NCBI GenBank assembly: GCA_946811185.2
Contig: OX328104.1
Coordinates: 11,295,918 to 11,359,917 of the forward strand
Reading direction: 5' to 3'
From: Hippopus hippopus
Taxonomy: Eukaryota > Mollusca > Bivalvia > Cardiida > Cardiidae
DNA length: 64,000 nucleotides
Of the stretch, positions 57,132 through 64,000 are shown piece after piece; the stretch's first letter is position 1; the number at the start of each line of letters is the position of its first letter. A program made the translations under genes and the position numbers. The notes under the pieces were generated by a model, which was not told where the DNA came from, did not search any database, and worked only from the letters and a program-made list of their open reading frames with translations.

Positions 57132-57317
57132 CTTAAATTACACAAAACAGAGATATGAAGCATACTTGTTCTAACACTTACAGCACTGAATTAATATAAT
57201 GGACTGTTTCAATTGTGAATAATATCCGAAATACCGAATTTTCATTGTTGTTATGGCCACAATATGAAACAAAGTAGCGGACAGTGAAGATCCAAGATCA
57301 GACTGCACATTCTTTGC

Positions 57318-57452
57318 CTTCGAAAGGGCAGATACCATCGTAGAATGAGGAGAAAATGCTGGATAGCAGCACATTCTCTTTTTCCCACAATATTTTCAAA
57401 AGCTTTCTCTGACAGGGTCATTTACACTTAGGACTGTGTGGGAAAAGGGTTG
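57318..57452 (-). mobile_element. piggyBac-type MITE, right half, decayed
   Basis: GAGGAGAAAATGCTGGATAG to GTGTGGGAAAAGGGTTGA. A GATCAGACTGCA repeat lies on each side (57295 and 57485). Confidence 0.65.
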
Positions 57453-57630
57453 AAATGTAACTCCATTTGCTGACAGTGTAGATAAAGATCAGACTGCAGA
57501 GAACATACCATCTTTGATCTACATTGTTGGTCAGTCTATGTGATATTCTTATCAAATCTATCATGACAAAAGCACTATGTCTGTCCTTTTGTACTGACTG
57601 CAAAAATCTATTTAATTATTTGGGTCAAAG

Positions 57631-57862
57631 TTAACCCCTCATCAGCCAATCATGTAATTTTAAAACACTTTGAAAGTTGGCTTTTGAAAACAGTGTTATA
57701 AATGAAGACAATGCTGGTAGCTAGAATTTCCTGCTTGTCGCACAATGTGTTCTACCCCTTTTCAAAGACAAATCACATTATTTCAGCCAGATTTATTTGT
57801 CAGCTGCAAATGCTTTCAACTGAAGGACAAGTCTAAAATCTGATGTCTGGTAAAGATTTAAC
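57631..57862 (+). mobile_element. piggyBac-type MITE, forward, decayed
   Basis: TTAACCCCTCATCAGCCAAT to CTGGTAAAGATTTAA; shares its last bases with the next copy. Confidence 0.74.
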
Positions 57863-57924
57863 ACTTTACCAAACAATCCCAGTTTTAATGACTCTTGGAA
57901 AGAAGCTTTTTGAAAACATTGTGA

Positions 57925-59347
57925 ACCAGAGCTATCACTAAACATGATCATACCCCCCACCAGCTCCTTGTCACAAAACAGGTCTTTGTCACAGAATGCA
58001 GAATGGTTTAGTACAAAAGGAAGAGTTGAAAAAAGTTCAAGGGGAGATAATTCCGCAACAAATCGCAGCAGGGTCATGGAAATTGCAAATGCACAACTTC
58101 GTATATATAGGAACACTGTGTGTAAATTTGAGTTCAGTACCTGAACAAGAGGGCCACAATGGCCTTTTATCGCTCCACTGGCTAATAAGTAAAACCACTA
58201 CATGCCAAACTTTACAATACTTGGCAAATTGGTTTTGAACATGAGACCCCTGAAACAGGACTAAAATTGGTAGCCCTAAGTCTTATGGTCAGTAACAAGA
58301 AGATTTCTAAAGTTTTCACTATTTAAGCCAATGTAAAACTTCTGACCCCTGGGGTGGGATCAAATTGGACCCTAGGGCTATAATTTGGGCACTCTTGGTA
58401 AAGACCCACTAGATAAAGCTACATGCAAAATTTGGTAACCCTATGCTTTATGACCAAGTACAGGGAGATTTCCAAAGTTTTCACCATATATGCCCACGTA
58501 AAACTTGTGACACCCGGGGCAGGGTCAAATTTGACCCCAGGGCTATAATTTGGGCACTCTTGGTAGGGGCCCAGTAGATAAAGCCACATGCAAAATTTGA
58601 TAGCCCTAGGCCTTATGGCTAGGTGCAGGGAGATTTCTAAAGTTTTCCCCATATATGTCCATGTAAAACTTGTGACCCCTGGGGCTGGGCCAAATTTGAC
58701 CTCAGGGATATAATTTGGACACTCTTGGTAGTGGCCCACGAGATAAAGCCACATGCAAAATTTGGTAGCCCTAGGCCTTATGGCTAGGTGCTGAGAGACT
58801 TCTAAAGTTTTCTCTATATAAGCCCATGTAAAACTTGTGACCCCCGGGGTGGAGCCAATTTTGACCCCAGGGCTATAATTTGAAGAAACTTGATAGAGGT
58901 CTACTAGATAAAGCTACACACCAAATTTGGTAGCCCTAGGCCTTATGGTTTCAGACAAGAAGATTTTCAAAGATTTCCAATATTTTTAAGTTTTGTTGCC
59001 ATGGCAACCAGAGTTTTTGAAGGAATCAAATTCTTTCAAGAAATTCTGAAGAGGACTATGGCAGGATCATTTCTGTAAAGTTTCATCAAAATTGTATGGG
59101 TAGTTTCAGAGAAGATGTTTGAAATAAAAGTTAACGCACACACGCACGGACAGACGCATGGACGCACACACAGACGCACGACGGACACCGGGCCATGACA
59201 TAAGCCCGCTGGCCTTCGGCCAGTGGAGCTAAAAACTGTCGGAGTATTTCGCTGGACAAATTTGTGTCTACGGACAGACAGACGGACGGACAGACAGCCA
59301 TGGCGATTCCAGTATACCCCCCTCCACTTCTTTATGGGGGGTATAAA
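57925..59347 (+). mobile_element. HINE-type element B, split by P4
   Basis: Left piece 57925-58145 begins AACCAGAGCTATCACTAAAC. Right piece 59235-59347 has the ACGGACAGACAG tract and 3' hairpin CCAGTATACCCCCC...GGGGGGTATAAAAA. Same family as 29972-30153, but with a longer left part. Confidence 0.82.
58146..59234 (+). mobile_element. Pearl/HINE-like element P4
   Basis: CAAGAGGGCCACAATGGCC at 5'; three to four core units (CTCTTGGTAGGGGCCCAGTA); ACGCACGGACAG microsatellite 59136-59180; CTGGCCTTCGGCCAG hairpin and GTGGAGCTAAAAA at 3'. Closest to P2 among the copies here. Confidence 0.86.
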
Positions 59348-59501
59348 AAAGGAGAAAATGCTGGTAACCAGCATTTTCTCCTTTTCCACAATGTTTTCTA
59401 CTCCATGAAGGATGAATTCAAGCATTTGAGCCATCTTTAATTTGTTGTCTGCAAATGCTTTCAGTTTAGTCAAGTCTAAAATTTTGATGTTAGGTAAAGA
59501 C

Positions 59502-59725
59502 TTAACTCTTTACCAAACAACAAAATTTTGGACTGAACCAAATTCAAAGCATTTGCAGACGACAAATGTTGCTAAATTAATGATTTCTGTCTTAGATAGG
59601 ATAGAAAACATTGTGGGAAAAGGAGAAAATGCTGGTTACCAGCATTTTCTCCTTTTCCCTCAATGTTTTCAAAAGCTTTTTCTTTCAGGGTCATTAAAAG
59701 TCAGGATTGTGTAGTATAGACTTAA
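59502..59725 (-). mobile_element. piggyBac-type MITE, reverse
   Basis: TTAACTCTTTACCAAACAAC to GTGTAGTATAGACTTAA; shares TTAA with the preceding copy. Confidence 0.86.
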
Positions 59726-59979
59726 TATAACCGATAGTCGCCACCATTCATTATCATACATTTCTAATTAAGTGACATAGATCTATAAAAAAAAAAATGG
59801 ACTGATGACTTTGTGCCCCATTTAGTGCGACACTGTACTTATAAACTCCTTTCTCCCTGATTCTCCTTCAATCTTTCCCGCATCTGTTTAATTTTTTCCT
59901 TATTTGTGTCCGTAGGAGGAAAGAAAAATGAAGACATTAAGGTGAGAAGGAACTGTTGGTGCCCAATATTTGAACACTG

Positions 59980-60190
59980 TTAAACTCTTTACCAGAAAAC
60001 AAAATTTTAGATTCCTTCAAATTAAAAACATTTGCAGATGACAAATTAATGAGCCTCTAACAAATAGGACAAAATGCTGGTTTTCTGCCCTATCGAAGAC
60101 AAATCTCATTTACATTCAGCTTATCACTTAATTTTGCAAATGCTTTCAATTTGAACAGGTACAAAGTTTTAGTATTGTGGTAAAACTTTT
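59980..60190 (-). mobile_element. piggyBac-type MITE, reverse, decayed
   Basis: TTAAACTCTTTACCAGAAAA to TTGTGGTAAAAC; stem mostly lost. Confidence 0.62.
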
Positions 60191-60234
60191 TCACCAGTTA
60201 ACAAAACCTTAGTTTAAGAAACAAAATGTGCAGC

Positions 60235-60372
60235 CATGGTTCGTATTCACCAACCATTTTTAAAAACATTCTATGTCTTATTCTAAAGAAATTACTAAAT
60301 TTGAAAGTAACTCAACTTCTGACTGGGTAAACAATCTAAACTTTAATTAAGAATGGTTGGTAAATATGGGCC
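60235..60372. mobile_element. Palindromic GATTGGCTAAACC-type MITE, shortened
   Basis: CACCAACCATTTTTAAAAAC at left; TTAAGAATGGTTGGTAAATA at right; middle reduced. Confidence 0.65.
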
Positions 60373-60379
60373 CTGATCA

Positions 60380-60652
60380 TTGAACTATACTCAAGTTACA
60401 CTTGTACATCCTAGCCAACTTCTACCTTGAAAGACATTTAGTTTAAACATATTTATTTTACATCTATTGAGAAACAAGTTCTTACAACTTATACTAATCT
60501 CTCTCGATTCTGCTTCCTGGGAACTACACCAGTACTCGTGCCAAATGTGTGGGTAAATGAAAAATCCCAAAGGTGACACCCACTCCCAGGTATCGAACTC
60601 AGGACCTTATGGTTATGAGGCCGACGCTCTACCTCACAACCACAGACACCAC
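60380..60652 (-). mobile_element. SINE with a tRNA(Met)-like head
   Basis: Minus strand: GGTTGTGAGGTAGAGCGTCG, CCTCATAACC (CAT anticodon position), GAGTTCGATACCTGGGAGTG. The acceptor stem does not pair fully, so it is a retroposon head, not a working tRNA gene. Confidence 0.62.
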
Positions 60653-60784
60653 ATTTACTTGGGAGTTTTATCCTCGTCGAAAGTTTAGATTCTGTTAATC
60701 TGGCACTCCAAAGGTTTAATCTTTTACGGATGTCACGATAAAGATGTTTTTACGCACTTTTGTGGGGACTGTAATTTAAAATCA

Positions 60785-61200
60785 GGTCCGTATTCAACAA
60801 CCATTCTTAAGAATGTTCTCAGCCTTATTCTGCAGAATTTTCTAAATTTCAAAGTAACTCAACTTCTGATTGGTTAACCCTTTACCACACTATCCCGACT
60901 TTTAATGACCCTAAGGAAGAGGGTTTTGAAAACATTGTGGGAAAGGGAGAAAATGCTGGTAACCAGCATTTTCTCCTTTTCCCGCAGTGTTTTCTACCCT
61001 ATCAAAAACAGAAATTATAATCTGATCTATATTTAATTTGTTACCTGCAAATGCTTTTAATTTGGTGGGGTCCAAAATTTTGTTGTGTGGTACAGAGACC
61101 ATTTGCTTTAGCCAATCAGAACTTGTGTTACTTTCAAATTTTGAAAATCTTGGAGAATAAGACAAAAGAATGGTCTTAAGAATGGTTGGTGAATCCCAAG
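60785..61200. mobile_element. Palindromic GATTGGCTAAACC-type MITE split by a piggyBac-type MITE
   Basis: Left 60785-60877 ends CTTCTGATTGGTTAA. Right 61099-61200 starts CCATTTGCTTTAGCCAATCA. The host sequence offers a TTAA at exactly this place. Confidence 0.78.
60874..61098 (+). mobile_element. piggyBac-type MITE, forward, nested
   Basis: CCCTTTACCACACTATCCCG to GTGTGGTACAGAG. The right TTAA has been lost. Confidence 0.84.
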
Positions 61201-61433
61201 CCACGCTGCAAGGAAAATGCAGCTATACCCTAGTACATATACACAATCAAGTTTCCCATGAAATGCTCAGCAAAAAACGGATATAAAAAATTGTAATTTC
61301 TGGAATTGCAGTTTTTGTAGTAATTTATTCCATATATCCAACAGCCCAAGGGGTTATTATCCAGAATTTCTATTCTTTCCTACATTGTCTTCACTTTGAG
61401 AGTAAACCTAAATTGGATTGTGAACCAAGTGCT

Positions 61434-61665
61434 TTAACCTCTTTATCACACAATCCCAAGTTTTAACAATCCTGACAGAGAAGGCTTTTGAAAACATTGT
61501 GGGAAAAGGAGAAAATGCTGATAACTAGCATTTTTCTCCTTTTCCCACAATGCTTTTTGACCTATCAAAGACAGAAATCATCATTTGAGCTACATTTCAC
61601 TTGTTGTCTGTGAATGCTGTCAATTTTGTCCAGTCCAAAATTTTGACATTTGGTAAAGAGATAAA
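61434..61665 (+). mobile_element. piggyBac-type MITE, forward
   Basis: TTAACCTCTTTATCACACAA to TTTGGTAAAGAGATAA; stem nearly complete. Confidence 0.84.
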
Positions 61666-61814
61666 GGTGTAAAAAATTCAGGCCTATAAAATGACAGTCT
61701 GGTATGTTACTTATTGCTGAATTAATTACTGGCGGTATCACAATCACCTTACTGTTCAATACAGCATTCCTTACCAACAATCCTTTAGAGTGAGGTCTAG
61801 ACCTAATAAAACCT

Positions 61815-61990
61815 GGGCCTGTGTTCCCCAACCATTCTTAAGCGCATTCTTTGTCTAATTCTCCAAGATTTTCTAAATTTGACACCAAATGGTTTAGCCA
61901 GTCAGAAGTTGTGTTACTTTCAATTATAGAAAATTTTCGAGAATAAGACTGAGAACGTTCTCAAGAATGGTTCGTGATTATGGATCCTAG
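61815..61990. mobile_element. Palindromic GATTGGCTAAACC-type MITE
   Basis: CCCCAACCATTCTTAAGCGC ... AAATGGTTTAGCCAGTCAGA ... GAACGTTCTCAAGAATGGTT. The centre of the left arm is deleted. Confidence 0.68.
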
Positions 61991-62097
61991 ACTTTTGTTG
62001 AGGACAAAAGTTAAATCCTCATTTGACTTTTACAGCTTTAGAGCATGAATCTGAATTTTTCTATCTATGGTAAGTGACCATGAATTTAGCTATTAAA

Positions 62098-62360
62098 CAA
62101 GAGCACTGCATCAAGGTGCCAATGTTCAGCTGCAGTTGCTTAAATAAGATTGATTTTCAATCAAAATTCTATATTGAAAAGAGGGCATAACCATGTCAAA
62201 AAAACTTTCATGGTTACCTGCACTTTTGATAGCTAACTAGTCTGAGTTTGAAGTAACAATCTTCAGTAATGACAGAGATATCATATGATGTCAAATGTCG
62301 ATGATGACACAGACGACAACAGGGTTTATGTGACAATACCTAAACAATTTCTTCAGAACA
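62098..62360 (+). mobile_element. HINE-type element E, 5' part
   Basis: ACAAGAGCACTGCATCAAGG is the probable 5' end. GAGGGCATAACCATGTCAAA and GTTACCTGCACTTTTGATAG are shared with fragments at 7400, 32230 and 56240. Confidence 0.5.
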
Positions 62361-62436
62361 GCTGAACTAACAAAAATAGAACTGATCATTATGCTATGTT
62401 CCATGAACCTATGTTATACATTGTTGAAGTTATTTG

Positions 62437-62572
62437 CTAACCACTTTTAGGAACATTCTTAGTCTCATTCTCAAGAATTTTCTAAATCTGAATTTGAAAG
62501 TATCACACTTTCTGATTGGAATCAAGAATTAAACAAAGGATCTTAAAAATGGTTGGCAAACATGGGCCCTGC
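62437..62572. mobile_element. Palindromic GATTGGCTAAACC-type MITE, shortened
   Basis: AACCACTTTTAGGAACATTC at left; TGGTTGGCAAACATGGGCCC at right. Confidence 0.6.
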
Positions 62573-62579
62573 ATCAACT

Positions 62580-63120
62580 TCAACAATGTATGAGCATGGT
62601 TTATGAAACATAACATGGTGATATATTCTACTTTTATTTCATGGCTATTGTATCTAAAGTCATCAGCAGTGACCTTGACCTTCTAACCTAGAACCAACGG
62701 AATATGCGGCATTAGTTGCATACTGCCATGTACCCCCATGTTTGTATTCATGAACCTGGCAATATTCTTGAAGCAAGTCAAATAGATGAGTTATTGCATT
62801 ACTGATTTTAGGAGACAATAATGGCTGGACTGATGAGCAGACAAACAGAAAGATCCATCAAAGGATGGCAGGAAAACATGTTTCCTCCAGTAAAATGAGA
62901 ATGGAACTAACAACTTTTTTTGGCGTAGCTGAATGTGATGAGTGGCTTTTGACCGACTTGTTGGTTCTGATAAAAAATGAATAAATAGAAATTTGTGATT
63001 GGTAAAAAATGTAGACTTGTTTATTCTAAGAGCCCCTGCCTATTTGCTGGTAAATTTACGCAGTCTATTTTTTAACATATTTCTTGTTAAAAATTTTTTC
63101 CTTCCATAAATCTGATCTGT
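62580..63120. other. Intron, no complete element
   Basis: A stretch with CAGTGACCTTGACCTTC and AACCAACGGAATATGCGG looks repetitive, but its borders are not visible. No exon is supported. Confidence 0.4.
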
Positions 63121-63121
63121 G

Positions 63122-63319
63122 TTTCCCAGCATTTGCAGATGACAAATTGGAAGTGGCTCATTTTATACTGGGATTTGTCTTTGAAAAGATAGAAAACTTT
63201 GTCAGAAAAGGAGAAAATGCTGGTTAGGCACATTTTCGTTTGTTTTTTTGGGGCATGTTTTTAACAGCTGCTTTCCTCAGGTCATTAAGACACAGAACCA
63301 TTCAATGGTACAGAGTTAA
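63122..63319 (-). mobile_element. piggyBac-type MITE, reverse, decayed
   Basis: CAGCATTTGCAGATGACAAA to ATGGTACAGAGTTAA; right arm of the stem disrupted by T/G runs. Confidence 0.7.
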
Positions 63320-64000
63320 CACTCCTTTTCGTGGTGCTTCAGTTGCTTTTGGTAAATACTGGCATTGAATCAGATTCTTAGGTTGGGTAGCTGACTTCCA
63401 TTGGGGAAAGGGGTAAAAAAAACTCATGAAGAAACAACAAATTAAATCAGTAATAAATTCTGAAAAGCTGTAACACCTTTAAAGTTAACACTTCACATCA
63501 CAAACCTCAAACAACTGTAAATGTTATGACTAGTTATTTAAAATATTAAGAACCATTAGAAAACCAGAGATACCTCTTCATAATGTTGTTAAAGTTGAGA
63601 AAAGTATACCCCAAGGAAAAGTCAAATTTATATTTGCTTCTGTGATTTCAAAATAATTATTGTTGCTCGATGCATCATGGTATGGCTCCATGAAGTAAGA
63701 AGTTAAAACCATTTAAAATTATTTGACCAATAAAGCCCACCATTATATCAAAGAATTTCCCACCCATTGTGAAGAACACTGTTCAAACACTTTATGTGAC
63801 GTTTAAAAGCTGATTTTTGATAAATCTCAGGCGGATATTAAATGAACCCTTAGGGTACCAAAGACAACTTTTGACTTCTTTAACCAATAGTGTAGATCAA
63901 GATCAGTAGTATAGAATACAAGTCTACTCTTAGATTTACTCTGTCCAATTATTTTGTATGAAATTCAACAAAAAAAAAAAATTTGTACTATATGATGTGT
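63320..64000. other. Intron or upstream sequence, nothing recognised
   Basis: AT-rich, with one more AGATCAAGATCAGTAG scrap at 63895. The RhoGEF exons upstream of 57131 are not found here, so they lie beyond 64000 or are too short to see. Confidence 0.45.

Larger units (their letters stand above)
57859..59504 (+). mobile_element. piggyBac-type MITE, outer shell of a three-level nest
   Basis: Left piece 57859-57924 (ACTTTACCAAACAATCCCAG ... GAAAACATTGTG); right piece 59348-59504 (GGAGAAAATGCTGGTAACCA ... GGTAAAGACTTAA). Joined, they give an ordinary copy. Confidence 0.87.

Noticed and set aside
58419..58754. Minus-strand open frames rich in LVGLYQECPNYSPGVKFDPA (also at 17993-18271, 21359-21646 and 46325-46633)
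   Set aside because: All lie in pearl-like core repeats and repeat with their period. They are products of the repeat, not genes.
59826..59915. Minus-strand segment KEKIKQMRERLKENQGER as a further RhoGEF exon
   Set aside because: Charged and exon-like, but there is no convincing AG acceptor next to the pyrimidine tract, the only in-frame donor is a weak GTTTAT, and its phase does not fit the exon at 57131.
60555..60652. Functional tRNA(Met) gene
   Set aside because: A CAT anticodon position and A/B boxes are visible, but the acceptor stem mismatches and the sequence continues into a SINE body.

Overview
This is animal nuclear DNA, most likely from a bivalve mollusc, possibly a heterodont clam. 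It is AT-rich and intron-rich, and it is crowded with short mobile elements of kinds known from bivalves: pearl-like elements with core repeats near 160 bp and an ACGG-type microsatellite, tRNA-derived SINEs with ATTCAATCAATCAA-type tails, and palindromic MITEs. No prokaryotic or viral gene is visible. The assignment rests on repeat style and on one gene, not on a database match.

One protein-coding gene can be reconstructed. It lies on the minus strand and is open at both window edges. Twenty coding exons between 57131 and 1910 have consensus splice borders, and their reading phases agree at every junction, giving about 727 residues from 2,182 coding bases over 55 kb. The protein is a Dbl-family Rho guanine-nucleotide exchange factor of the LBC group (relatives AKAP13, ARHGEF2, ARHGEF18, ARHGEF28). 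In transcription order it has a Ser/Pro-rich N-terminal region (57131-20961) with a KSRSP repeat exon, a pre-DH segment (19768-17045), the catalytic DH domain (17096-12309), the PH domain (9682-7741), an acidic and coiled-coil tail (7272-5731), and a C-terminal segment (3927-1910) ending with the group's PKRAETF-x-GFD motif. The N-terminal C1 zinc finger expected in several relatives, the start codon and the stop codon are outside the window.

Almost everything else is intron filled by repeats. The dominant one is a roughly 228-bp MITE with TTAA borders, CCCTTTACC / CTCTTTACC ends and a central palindrome of about 66 bp. I count about 70 whole or broken copies, roughly a fifth of the window. 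TTAA plus CCCTTTACC points to piggyBac-type mobilisation. Other families are pearl/HINE-like (Helentron-derived) elements, a GAGCCATGCTCTG-ended MITE, a palindromic MITE centred on GATTGGCTAAACCATT, several tRNA-derived SINEs, an internally deleted mariner-like element, a probable hAT MITE and a 615-bp inverted-terminal-repeat element. Many are nested up to four deep (44520-47395, 57859-59504, 17193-18690, 60785-61200), so their relative ages can be read directly.

The observation most worth following is that the two arms of the MITE hairpin vary together within single copies: a variant in one arm is matched by its complement in the other in several copies. Together with very tight packing around some RhoGEF exons, this makes the MITE hairpins candidates for hairpin-templated correction, small-RNA or dsRNA production, or effects on splicing. 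I see no new enzymatic or defence gene system.
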